Assembly: GCA_937959275.1 (NCBI GenBank)
Contig: CALGLU010000106.1
Coordinates: 1 to 34,414 of the forward strand
Source: an uncultured Saprospiraceae bacterium
GTDB lineage: Bacteria; Bacteroidota; Bacteroidia; Chitinophagales; Saprospiraceae
DNA length: 34,414 nucleotides
Direction of reading: 5' to 3'
Shown: piece by piece, positions 8,328-18,100 of the stretch
How the letters are laid out: the number at the start of each line of letters is the position of its first letter
Position numbering within the stretch: the first letter of the stretch is position 1
Translations under genes and position numbers: made by a program
The notes under the pieces: model-generated
Told to the model about the DNA's origin: nothing
The model's input: the letters and a program-made list of their open reading frames with translations, nothing else
Database searches by the model: none

Positions 8328-9146
8328 ATGTCTACAGCAAAAAGTGAAGTGAAACGGGTAACTGTCCACACCTTGAAAAACATGAAGAAAAAAGGAGAGA
8401 AAATCTCTATGTTAACTGCTTATGACTTTTCTTTAGCAAGTGTGATTGATGCCGCGGGGATTGACATTATACTGGTCGGTGACTCCGCATCTAATGTAAT
8501 GGCAGGACATGAAACGACCCTACCGATTACATTAGACCACATGATATATCATGCGCAGTCTGTCATTCGCGGGGTCAAACGAGCATTGGTTGTTGTGGAT
8601 CTACCGTTTGGGACGTATCAAGGTAATTCATTAAAAGCTTTGGATTCGGCGATTCGGATCATGAAAGAATCTGGGGCGCATGCTGTCAAGCTGGAGGGAG
8701 GTGAAGAAATAGCTGAGTCGATCAAACGCATATTATCAGCTGGAATTCCTGTGATGGGCCACTTGGGTTTGACTCCCCAATCGATTTACAAATTTGGAAC
8801 GTACAAGGTCAGAGCAAAGGAAGACGAAGAAGCAAATAAACTTTTGCAAGACGCAATGCTCTTAGATGATATAGGCTGCTTTGGTGTCGTCTTAGAAAAG
8901 ATTCCAGCTCTATTGTCGAAAGAAGTGTCGGAGTCGATTGGGATGCCTACTATAGGAATAGGAGGCGGACCTCACTGTGATGGTCAAGTCCTCGTACTGC
9001 ATGATGTCATAGGATTGACTAAAGAATTTAATCCACGATTTTTAAGAAGATATTTAAATTTGTACGAAGACATTAAAGCAGCGACAGAGCGTTATATAAA
9101 CGATGTCAAATCTGGTGACTTTCCTAATGAGAATGAGCAGTATTAA
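8328..9146 (+). CDS. panB: 3-methyl-2-oxobutanoate hydroxymethyltransferase
   Basis: A 272-residue cytoplasmic enzyme that adds a hydroxymethyl group from 5,10-methylene-tetrahydrofolate to 2-oxoisovalerate, the first committed step to pantothenate and coenzyme A. Family motifs are intact: [24 protein letters not shown] (metal ligand Asp52), [11 protein letters not shown] (Asp91), KLEGG (Glu123), [12 protein letters not shown] and VLEKIP (Glu190, the expected catalytic acid/base), then [14 protein letters not shown]. Length is normal. Its stop overlaps the mltG start by one base (TAATG), so the two are translationally coupled. No other pantothenate genes are in the window. Confidence 0.97.
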   Translation: MSTAKSEVKRVTVHTLKNMKKKGEKISMLTAYDFSLASVIDAAGIDIILVGDSASNVMAGHETTLPITLDHMIYHAQSVIRGVKRALVVVDLPFGTYQGNSLKALDSAIRIMKESGAHAVKLEGGEEIAESIKRILSAGIPVMGHLGLTPQSIYKFGTYKVRAKEDEEANKLLQDAMLLDDIGCFGVVLEKIPALLSKEVSESIGMPTIGIGGGPHCDGQVLVLHDVIGLTKEFNPRFLRRYLNLYEDIKAATERYINDVKSGDFPNENEQY

Positions 9147-10180
9147 TGAAGCGACTTTTCTTTTATAGTTTTTTACTTTTATTGATCGTTGGATTGTATG
9201 TGACTTATGCTGTATATACTGCGGTTTATAATCCCAATATTAATCCAGCGGCAAAAGAATTATCCGTAAAAATTCCATCTAAATCATCGTTTGCAAAAGC
9301 CTACTCTATTCTCAAATCCAATGAGATACTAACAGATACCTTGTCTTTTTATCGAGTGTCAAAATGGATGAAGTATGAAAAAGACATTGTCCCCTCTGGC
9401 ATCTACAAAATTCAGCCGGACTGGAATAATCGACAACTTATCGGACACCTGAGATCAGGGAATCAAGCTCCAATGAAGGTTACTTTTAATAATGTCAGAA
9501 CGGTACAAGAATTATCTGGTCGGCTGACATCTTATTTAGAGCCAGACTCACTTGAGTTTTTAAATCATCTCCTTGACCCTGAGCTTCTAGATGAATTACA
9601 ATTAACTCCCGAAAATGTCATGAGCCTTTTCATCCCCAACACCTATAATTTGTTTTGGGACATGACCGCTGTAGATATTGTGGATCGCATGAAGAAAGAA
9701 CATGGAACCTTTTGGTCAAAAAATAATCGATCTCAAAAGGCAGCAGATTTAGGATTGACAAAAGAAGAAGTCTATACACTTGCTTCCATTGTAGAGAAAG
9801 AATCAATTCGAAGTAATGAAAGACCAATCATAGCTGGCCTATATCTCAATCGTCTTAAAACAGGGATGATGTTACAAGCTGATCCGACTGTCGTTTTTGC
9901 AGTCGGCGATTTCGGTATTCGACGAGTACTTAATAAACATTTGAAAATAGAGTCTCCGTATAATACCTATCGGAATACAGGACTGCCTCCTGGCCCCATC
10001 TATATGCCATCCATTAAAAGTATAGATGCTGTCTTAAATCCAAAACAGCATAACTATTATTACATGTGCGCTAAACCAGGCTATAATTCTGAGCATGCTT
10101 TTGCAAGTACTGATGTGGAGCATATCAATAATGCGAATAAATATAGAAGTTGGCTAAATGCAGAGAGAATTAAAAAGTAG
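9146..10180 (+). CDS. mltG: Endolytic murein transglycosylase MltG (YceG-like)
   Basis: A 344-residue inner-membrane protein with one N-terminal transmembrane segment (about residues 4-24) and a periplasmic YceG-like domain. MltG cleaves nascent glycan strands endolytically and is thought to set strand release during peptidoglycan synthesis. The signature region is complete: LASIVEKES with Glu217 as the expected catalytic residue, then RPIIAGLYLNRL, LQADPTVVFA, SPYNTYRNTGLPPGPI and the closing YYYMCAKPG and HAFASTDVEH. Length is typical. The start codon overlaps the panB stop. The gene is convergent with the PAS protein gene across only 9 bp, and I see no strong terminator between them. Confidence 0.96.
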   Translation: MKRLFFYSFLLLLIVGLYVTYAVYTAVYNPNINPAAKELSVKIPSKSSFAKAYSILKSNEILTDTLSFYRVSKWMKYEKDIVPSGIYKIQPDWNNRQLIGHLRSGNQAPMKVTFNNVRTVQELSGRLTSYLEPDSLEFLNHLLDPELLDELQLTPENVMSLFIPNTYNLFWDMTAVDIVDRMKKEHGTFWSKNNRSQKAADLGLTKEEVYTLASIVEKESIRSNERPIIAGLYLNRLKTGMMLQADPTVVFAVGDFGIRRVLNKHLKIESPYNTYRNTGLPPGPIYMPSIKSIDAVLNPKQHNYYYMCAKPGYNSEHAFASTDVEHINNANKYRSWLNAERIKK

Positions 10181-10189
10181 CAAATTAGT

Positions 10190-11302
10190 CTAAAGCTTTG
10201 ACTGACTTGTTTCCAATTCATTAGATACGATAGATATTCTATTAACCTCACCATTTAATATGATAGGGCTCATATCGTGAACATAATAATGTGTTTGTTT
10301 AAGCGGGTCGATAAAGGTAGTTTGGAATTGTATTGGCTCCTTTGTAGCGACAACAGTAGACATATTTTGCTTCACTTTAATTGATAGATCAGCTGGCAGG
10401 TAATCATAAACAATCGAACCAATGTATTCATCCTTATCAATCCCAGGCACAACATTATTCACATAGATCACAATTCCATTTAAATCAAGTATTGTCATAT
10501 TTGCCCGACTTGTATTCAAAGCCTCAAATAACAATCTTTCTATTTCTTTTAACTTTACTTCCAAATGTTTAACGACGGCAATATCAGTGCTAACGATTGA
10601 CACTCCAATAACCTCATTCCCTGAATACGCAGCACTCATATCATTATGCATATGGCGCATTTGCCCAATTTCATCAACGAAGCTATTTTCATATTGGACT
10701 GCGTTTTTAGTACTTGCAACCAATAACATATTTACCTTAATCACTTCAATCAAATCTCTTTGACAAATATTAAAATAATTAGTACCAACTAATTCTTCTT
10801 TATCTACGCCGGGAAATGTATTGTTTGTATAAATAATTTTACCATCTAAGTCTATTAATAAGATTTGGACAGCAGTTGTTTCAATCGCTTTTCGAAGTAT
10901 CCGTTCATTTCTTCTGAGCGTGTCATACTTACGCTGATTATAGATTATGATAGAGTCAGAAATATCTTCGATAACAGCCATAAAAAATGGTTCATTATCG
11001 ACATCATCTTGAATAACAGATACCAATAATTTAACCCATATAACATTTCCATTTTTTTGAACCATCCGTTTTTCAACTTCAAGCTTTTTCCCAATATTAT
11101 GAAGGAGTATATCTTTTACAACTTCTGGATTAGGATCTTCTCCAGGATAATCAATAATTGAAACATCCTGATGAATCAACTCTTGCTTAGAATACCCAAG
11201 AAGTACAGCCGCTGAGTTGTTTAATTCTAAAATAAGATTTTGCATTGACACCAAAATAATTGGTATTGCAGAATCTCTATAGATTTGAGCATATTTATCC
11301 AT
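10190..11302 (-). CDS. Triple-PAS protein without a recognised output domain
   Basis: A 370-residue soluble protein with three PAS/PAC units at about residues 1-115, 135-245 and 255-365. The second and third are internal duplicates: both read as ILDLxGxIIYxNNxxPGxDKxEYxG, a middle VKxNMxxVxATK, and an end of the type IxxVSIVSxxx. A short charged linker or coiled-coil separates units (YDTLRRNERILRKAIE; KHLEVKLKEIERLLFEAL). No histidine kinase, GGDEF, DNA-binding or methyl-accepting domain follows, and there is no signal peptide or membrane segment. It may be a sensor or adaptor working through a partner encoded elsewhere. The ligand is unknown. It is the last gene of the minus-strand run behind the DUF1080 gene (43 bp gap). 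Confidence 0.75.
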   Translation of the reverse strand: MDKYAQIYRDSAIPIILVSMQNLILELNNSAAVLLGYSKQELIHQDVSIIDYPGEDPNPEVVKDILLHNIGKKLEVEKRMVQKNGNVIWVKLLVSVIQDDVDNEPFFMAVIEDISDSIIIYNQRKYDTLRRNERILRKAIETTAVQILLIDLDGKIIYTNNTFPGVDKEELVGTNYFNICQRDLIEVIKVNMLLVASTKNAVQYENSFVDEIGQMRHMHNDMSAAYSGNEVIGVSIVSTDIAVVKHLEVKLKEIERLLFEALNTSRANMTILDLNGIVIYVNNVVPGIDKDEYIGSIVYDYLPADLSIKVKQNMSTVVATKEPIQFQTTFIDPLKQTHYYVHDMSPIILNGEVNRISIVSNELETSQSKL

Positions 11303-11345
11303 AAACAGATGTATTTAATCTATTTCATTATTTGAATTTTTATGA

Positions 11346-12266
11346 CTATTTCTTAGTATAAATACAATTTGAGGAGTCAGACTCCAAATAATATGATTTA
11401 TAATTCATCGCCTCCTTATCCATACAACCTTTTAAGCTTAGAAGTCTGATATTTTTAAAATCAATCGGATGACTTTCAGCCTGAAGCGCAATATATCCTG
11501 ATGATAATAATTCTCCATCGCGACCATCCCATGTTGCGCTAAATACGCCGAAATCTCTCCACCCGTTGCCAGACTCGTTATTCGCAATAAACGCATCGTC
11601 TATTTGTGGATGAGTATATGTCAAAACAGTATCCCGCTCAATAATATGATGAATAATAGAGTCTCCAAGTACAATCATTTCTGCTGCGACCCACTGATCT
11701 CCATGATAGGTTTTTGACTGAGATGAGATACAATGTGTTTCATCTAATTCACCTCGATACACGACATTCGTTCCAGGCGAACACATATTGCCAGTCGGCC
11801 GCTCAACTCCATTACTCAAGCCGCCTAATAACTGCATCTCAATTGACACTGGAAAATCTTGATCAAAATCATTACTACTAGCAGATTGCGAATGAACCAT
11901 CACACCACTATTTCGTACATTCCAACTGGCTCCACCATCAACCTGTTCTCCCAAAAAACGATATTCAAACCTCAACTTATAATGTGAATAAGACTTGTTG
12001 TAATATAAATGTGCGTACTTGTCATTAAAGCTTACGTACTCAGTATATTGAATACGTAAAATACTGTCCAAACACAAAAACGTATTTTTATAATTGACAT
12101 TTAGTTCCTCTCCTGCAAATTTTATATCCCAACCAAATAGGTTCTTTCCATTATACAGACTTTCCCAACTTTCATCATCTTCATATTTATTTAATGTCCT
12201 TGTCGTCGAACAAGAAGTAGAAACAAATAAAATTAGTGCAACTATAAATAAGAAGAGGTTATTCAT
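11346..12266 (-). CDS. DUF1080 (3-keto-disaccharide hydrolase-like) lipoprotein
   Basis: A 306-residue lipoprotein: signal peptide and lipobox STSC with Cys19. The body (about residues 30-275) matches the DUF1080 fold, a concanavalin-like beta-sandwich: WESLYNGKNLFGWDIK at the start, then YSHYKLRFEYRF, NSGVMVHSQS, SIEMQLLGG and GYIALQAESHPIDFKNIRL. Members of this family are linked with carbohydrate turnover, and some have been tied to 3-keto-glycoside hydrolysis; activity here is inferred. The C-terminal tail (about 278-303) reads CMDKEAMNY…SSNCIY. This matches the recurrent Bacteroidota tail motif Cx-D-x-x-A-x-NY…DDGSC-x-Y. It probably folds as a small disulfide-closed unit. It lies 66 bp downstream of the CBM9-containing gene on the same strand. 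Confidence 0.85.
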   Translation of the reverse strand: MNNLFLFIVALILFVSTSCSTTRTLNKYEDDESWESLYNGKNLFGWDIKFAGEELNVNYKNTFLCLDSILRIQYTEYVSFNDKYAHLYYNKSYSHYKLRFEYRFLGEQVDGGASWNVRNSGVMVHSQSASSNDFDQDFPVSIEMQLLGGLSNGVERPTGNMCSPGTNVVYRGELDETHCISSQSKTYHGDQWVAAEMIVLGDSIIHHIIERDTVLTYTHPQIDDAFIANNESGNGWRDFGVFSATWDGRDGELLSSGYIALQAESHPIDFKNIRLLSLKGCMDKEAMNYKSYYLESDSSNCIYTKK

Positions 12267-12332
12267 GTTTTTAAAAGTACAAAACCTCGTAACTAAATTT
12301 AAATTTACGACAAACAGAATTCAAAATATTAT

Positions 12333-15119
12333 CTACAAACACGGATCAATCTCTGCATGAAAAGTAGCACCTTGCTCGACTTCAAAATTTGGCTCCATAC
12401 AAATAGTATTCGCTTTGAAATTGACTTGCTGTGGATTTAATACCTGGCCGTTTGATAAAATCGACACGCCTGCTTGATACGTATTACTTGGAATGATTTG
12501 ATTATTAAATGTCAACACAGCTGGACATCCGACATCATTCGCACAATACTTGACAAATAATCTGGGCGCTGAGTTGACACAATTAGGATGTCGCTCTGCC
12601 GTCTGACTCCCTGTCCCTTCGATTATAAATGCCATAGCATTATTGTCCGCCCAACTTGCTTGATCGACAATCTCCTGCACAACCGTTGAAATATTAATTG
12701 TCCTGTGCTCTGCAAACGCAACATCTTTAACTGTCCAATCCGCAAAACTCCAATTGACAGAAGTGGCAGTTTTAGAGCGTTGGCGAATATTATTTGGAGT
12801 TACGACAAAGGGAGCTGCATTCGGGGATGCCTCACCACTCAAGGTCAAATTACTCGCTTGCGAAATATCGGTCTCATCAACCACAAACTGAATATAAGCA
12901 TCTTGGACTGTCGCTCCCTGAGGAATGCCCAAATCTGAAAATCGAAGACCAATAATTTGATTGCCTGTCGTGCCATTATCATAAGTCAACTCAAGATCAC
13001 TGCTACCATTGTTAACAGTCCCATTAGCATATTCCTCTGCACTATCTGCAGAGCTTGCTGCAGCATCTGTGGTTAGCTGCTCATCGCAAGTACAAGCGGG
13101 ATGATCAGGTAGAATATCACAGAGTTCTATCTTACCAAGTTTTCCTCGATTTGGATTGTCATTGTTGTTCTCGTCTATGGTGTAAATTGTGTTATTATCT
13201 GCAAAGGCAACTGCCTCCCGTTGCCAGTGCAAGCCAGCCGGAAAATCAATTGCCGTTATGGCACCATCAAAGAATATACCTGGTGTAAAATCAGTCACCA
13301 ACCAAAATCGTCTGCCCCACAGCAAAACCAAGGTCTGGCCATCTGGACTCAAATCAGCTGACGCAATTTTGTAAGTATTTATTGGTTCGGCTGGATCAGT
13401 ATTAATATCAATCGTATACAACAGTGTTGCTGTATACTGACTTCCAGGATTGGGCGCCGCAGGGATTTTATAGATATGTGCCTTGCCTGCCTGAGCATTA
13501 TTAGGATCAGATTTATTGTTTTTGGGTATTAAATAAATCTCGCTATTCCAATAAAACATTGATTCTGTATCACCGCCATTCCCATCGTTGGGGTATTTAA
13601 AATTGATAATTTCTGCTGTATAATCACTATCACAAAAATATTGAGGATTTTTTATTTTATAAATCTCAAGATCCTTATCAGGACCATTGCCACTTCCAAA
13701 TTCTCCAACATACATATTACCGTCATCATCTACAGTCATATCCTCCCAATCAACATTTTCTATTCCTGTTAAAAATACCTCCCTCAAGATATTTCCATTT
13801 TCATCAAATTCGTAAAGGATGCTATCATTAGGAGGATTATCTCCTTGTTTATCGTTGTGCGTCCACATGTTGCCATAGTGATTAACAACAAGCCCTGAAG
13901 CATGATACACATCTGTTGTCAAATCCGCACATAGCTCTGGTTCATATTCCGGAAGTGTTTTTGTACAAGGAATTAAATTTAGTCTGCCTTCTCCAAATAA
14001 AGATGGATTGGTATCGACTCCAATTGTTGTTGCATTCCAGCCAATTCGAGCTTCCCGATCAGACCCTCCGTTGTCATCATCATTGACCTGCACATCCACA
14101 CCAATCGAATTACCTTGAATCCCATCACCAATTAAAGACCATGCTAATGCTATCTCGTAGGTATACCCATTCGCAGTATCTATATAATCAGCAACAGCCC
14201 CAGCAGGATTTATCTGGCCAGCAGAGATATGATGTATATCTGGATCATTCCACCTAAATAAAAAATGGTGATCATCCACACCATCATAACTTATAGACTT
14301 ATCATTACCAATATCTAGATACAATTCTACACCATCATCAAATGCAGCATCTCCAACAGGTGAATCATTGAATTTAAAATCATCCGTAACATTAACAACA
14401 ACGTACAGATTATTAGCATCCCAAATGATTTTATAATAAGCTGAAAAATCACCAGCATTAGACGCACTGCCTTCAATGGGTTGCGCTATATCATACTGGA
14501 TTGCCGGCGTCCAAATATCTCCTTCAGACCCATTGATGCCAGGAGCATTCAGCGTCTTGCAAAAAGAGGCACTGTTTTGTCCCATCGCACAAAATTCTTT
14601 TATCTGAATATTATCCAAATAGAATGTCCCCAATATATCTCCAAAATTAAAAAAGAGAGCAACATCCTCAGATGTACCATGAGTAAAATTCAAGCTATAA
14701 GAATTCCACGTATTGGTCAACGTTTCTGTGCCGCCAAAGACTGTAGAGTTAGTCGCCGAAGTATTTACTCCAAATCGCATATCCTCTGTCCCGACCAAGG
14801 TGCGTGCGTCAAAGCTTAATTCATAAGTGATCCCTGCAACCAAAGGAATCGTATTTCTCTTGACTTGAATATCCCAAAAATTAGCACCTAATGCACTGAC
14901 TATAACTTCTGCACTAAAAGCACCATCCGTAAATGTATTAGAGACTGTGTTAAAAGTGGCTACTCCCCCATTTGCTTGCCGAGGATTCCAATCAGTATAA
15001 TTCGATTCAAAACTATGATTCGTATTGATCAGGTTCGTTGGATCACATTGTGCTCTTATGTCTAAGGGGATGATTAAAAAGCAACAATACAGATTAACAA
15101 TAAATTTGTACAGATTCAT
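12333..15119 (-). CDS. Secreted multimodular carbohydrate-binding protein (CBM4/9-like, CBM9, propeller, DNRLRE-like)
   Basis: A 928-residue exported protein with a signal peptide (about 1-23, ending IRAQ). Modules in order: a CBM4_9-like jelly-roll (about 25-180; NHSFES…FYLDNIQI); a CBM9/DOMON-like domain (about 183-397; AYYKIIWDANNLYVVVNVTDD, FDDGVELYLDIGNDK); a propeller-like region (about 400-680; ASGLVVNHYGNMW, NVDWEDMTVDDDGNMYVGE); a DNRLRE/CBM96-like sandwich (about 681-860; GLRFSDLGIPQGATVQDAYI); and a ~67-residue C-terminal module (ILSNGQVLNPQQVNFKA … ending PCL). The last module is shared with the next gene upstream and resembles short Cys-ended C-terminal domains on Bacteroidota secreted proteins. 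No hydrolase active site is recognised. It is probably extracellular and binds polysaccharide. It starts 25 bp after the GH74-like gene's stop, so the two are likely co-transcribed. Confidence 0.8.
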   Translation of the reverse strand: MNLYKFIVNLYCCFLIIPLDIRAQCDPTNLINTNHSFESNYTDWNPRQANGGVATFNTVSNTFTDGAFSAEVIVSALGANFWDIQVKRNTIPLVAGITYELSFDARTLVGTEDMRFGVNTSATNSTVFGGTETLTNTWNSYSLNFTHGTSEDVALFFNFGDILGTFYLDNIQIKEFCAMGQNSASFCKTLNAPGINGSEGDIWTPAIQYDIAQPIEGSASNAGDFSAYYKIIWDANNLYVVVNVTDDFKFNDSPVGDAAFDDGVELYLDIGNDKSISYDGVDDHHFLFRWNDPDIHHISAGQINPAGAVADYIDTANGYTYEIALAWSLIGDGIQGNSIGVDVQVNDDDNGGSDREARIGWNATTIGVDTNPSLFGEGRLNLIPCTKTLPEYEPELCADLTTDVYHASGLVVNHYGNMWTHNDKQGDNPPNDSILYEFDENGNILREVFLTGIENVDWEDMTVDDDGNMYVGEFGSGNGPDKDLEIYKIKNPQYFCDSDYTAEIINFKYPNDGNGGDTESMFYWNSEIYLIPKNNKSDPNNAQAGKAHIYKIPAAPNPGSQYTATLLYTIDINTDPAEPINTYKIASADLSPDGQTLVLLWGRRFWLVTDFTPGIFFDGAITAIDFPAGLHWQREAVAFADNNTIYTIDENNNDNPNRGKLGKIELCDILPDHPACTCDEQLTTDAAASSADSAEEYANGTVNNGSSDLELTYDNGTTGNQIIGLRFSDLGIPQGATVQDAYIQFVVDETDISQASNLTLSGEASPNAAPFVVTPNNIRQRSKTATSVNWSFADWTVKDVAFAEHRTINISTVVQEIVDQASWADNNAMAFIIEGTGSQTAERHPNCVNSAPRLFVKYCANDVGCPAVLTFNNQIIPSNTYQAGVSILSNGQVLNPQQVNFKANTICMEPNFEVEQGATFHAEIDPCL

Positions 15120-15144
15120 CTCAAAGGTGATTAAGTGATCTTAT

Positions 15145-18100
15145 TTAATTACAAGGTGATAGCACGACTTCAAAAGTAGTGCTATTTATAACTTCAAAGC
15201 TTGGATTTAATAAAACTTCTGCTGCCTCAAAGCTTACTTGATTCGGTAAAATGATTCGACCATTTGATTCGATTAAGGTTTCAACTTGATACACCCCATC
15301 ATAAATGTCATGATTATTCAGTTGTAAATCAGTCAGACAGCCATCACAACTAAGGTCTTGAATACCCACATTATCAAAATATACACTAGTCATATTTGAA
15401 CCAACATTCATATTGATCACAGCATTTGAATTCGTTTGGGTAGGCATCGTAAATTGATAGGAGTATGTTGTCGGTGAGCTCGTCAAGGATTTTGAATGAT
15501 ACGAATATTGCGAACCCGCCGAATTACTAATAATGACATCAATGGCTCTTGGCGTATCTGCATAGGCGGTATATGTAACTTCATATGTCTTACCTTCTTG
15601 TAACAATATCCCTTTTTGACGCAAACCCAAATGCCAATTACTCGCACCTACTGATGATATTTCAATTTTCGCAAAGCCTGATGCAGTGAGCGATACTGAT
15701 CCATTGGCTGTACTATAGTTCCTTAACTCCCAAGGGTCCAAAGACGGATCGAAGGCACCATTCTCAATTAATTCACAATCGGGAGCGACTTCACAGCCAT
15801 CAGGAATACCATCTCCATCCGCATCCGCCAAATCATCAAAACCCGGACACACATCTTCGTCATCGCAGACAGTATCGTTATCAAGATCAGGACATGGACA
15901 ATGTTCACTTAGAATAACATTATCGATATAAAAAGTCCCAAGTATATCTCCAAAATTGTAAGCAAGATAAATATCACCACTACTGGTAGGCGTAAACGTC
16001 TTAGCAAATGACTGCCATGAATTGGTCAGACCCGCCACATCATTCATCACATAACTATTACCAATCACAGTATTACTTCCATATTTCAGAGTCGCAGTCC
16101 CCGTCAAGCTTCTTGCGTCAAATGTTAATGTATATGCCTTGCCAGCAACAACCGAAATTGGGCTACTTTTAATTTGAATGTCCCAGTGATTATTACCCAA
16201 ACTACTCACAGCCACTTCTGCACTCAAAGTTCCATCAGAAGCATTAGGAGTAGAAACTGTATTAAAACTTGCACTCCCTGGACTTGATGTCCGCGTTTGC
16301 CAATCTGCAAATCCAGACTCAAAACTATGATTCGTCAATATATTTTGGGGATCACAATCCCCCACTACACTTGCATCGTCAGCATACTGCAAACCCAAGC
16401 CTCCTCCACTAAAATAAAGTCGGCCTTCAACATTCATATCGCCTCCCATCACTTTGACACTACCGAACAACTCACCGTCTGCTCGATCATGAATCAAGTC
16501 CCACGTAATACCCATATCGATAGATCTGTAGAACCCAAAAAGCGGATCTCCATTGGCACGACCAAATAAGAAGATTGTTGGATACGTCCCAATCCCCATT
16601 TGTTTTCCAACAGCAATTGTTTCTGCTTTCTGAACATTTGAAACTGGTTGCCAATTTACTCCTGCATCAATTGTATAATATAAGTTATCTCTAAAATTTA
16701 TCCAGACGTGTTTGGCTTTGCCTGGGATGGTTGTTACTCTTGTCTTGTGTCTCCACCTATTTCCTACAAACGTTGGCAAGCCTGAGGACACCTTAAAAAA
16801 GCTCGCCCCATAATCAGTACTGACATGAAATGTGCCATCATTTCTGTTGTAGAAATAAAACAAACAGTCCATAACTTTATCACCTACCAACGGCCTCACA
16901 CCAGAAAAGACACTTGTATTGATGGCTCCAGAAGTTACATTTCCTACACCTATTGAGGGGATTGGGTTTCCTGCGGTGCAATTCGTTTGAGCATCGGTAT
17001 TCGCATTGGCAGTTGCACTAAAGTTTGCACCATAATCTGTCGAATACATCAATCCATCCTGTGTCGAAATAACAACGTATTGTGGGCTATTTGATGCGAT
17101 TGCTACAATACTTTTACCAAGTGTCTTATCATAATTAGTACTTCTAAAAAAATCCTTTCCACCATTCGAACTGTGAAATATATTCCCTGTATTTTCCCGA
17201 GTTACGACACCATTGCCATCAACACTATCATCCCAATGTTTAGTAGTTGAGATCACGATATGGTCTGAATTAGAAAAGCAATAATCAATACTTGCACCTT
17301 TTACTTGCTCTGAGCTGTTATCAAAATTTTCGCTGATTTCGTCGTCTGGAAAATCAAATTCTGCAATGGATGAATATAAAAACCCAGTTTGATCTCCTCC
17401 AGTGATTCCTAAAAAATTACCTTCAGTATTAATCGGGAATGCTGAAATATCTGTAATGACAGCTTCTTCATGACCCTTGGAATATTTGTTCGTCCATTGG
17501 ATCGGATTGGCAGTAAAGTTTGATGTATAAAAAGTTGTGAACCAAGACGTAAAATATAAGCCTGTTGGATTGTCTGGATCAAATCTGAGCTGAGAAATAT
17601 GTGAGCCTTCACCTGAAGTGTGCCAAGGATATAAATTATCATAGGTTTGACCTGTAAGGCCATTTGTCCAACTATTACCAGAGTTACTTGTCGTTCTAAC
17701 TGTACTCAAAGCTGCCCAATCACTAAAGGCAGTGACTGCAAAATCGTTTACAGTTGGGCTACATGTAACAGTAAGAAAAGCTTCATCATCTGGTCGATTG
17801 ACACCTGTATAATCCAATACTTTAACAAAACTAGGCATAGCTATACTCAGGTCAGCCTTATAGATCCCTTTGTGTTTGCAAGCCATCAGCATGTAGTCTC
17901 CATCTTTAGAAATGGATAAATCACTTACTTCTTTTAGATCTGCTGTTGTGTTTAATGCTTCATACGAATTAGCATTGACATCTCCTCTAAATATACCTTG
18001 TCCTGCATAGGCAATATAGAGCACAGATGAATTTACAGGATGAAATTCTAGGGTTCGTATACTGTTAGGAAATACATTTGTAGGAATCGTTGGGGAACCG

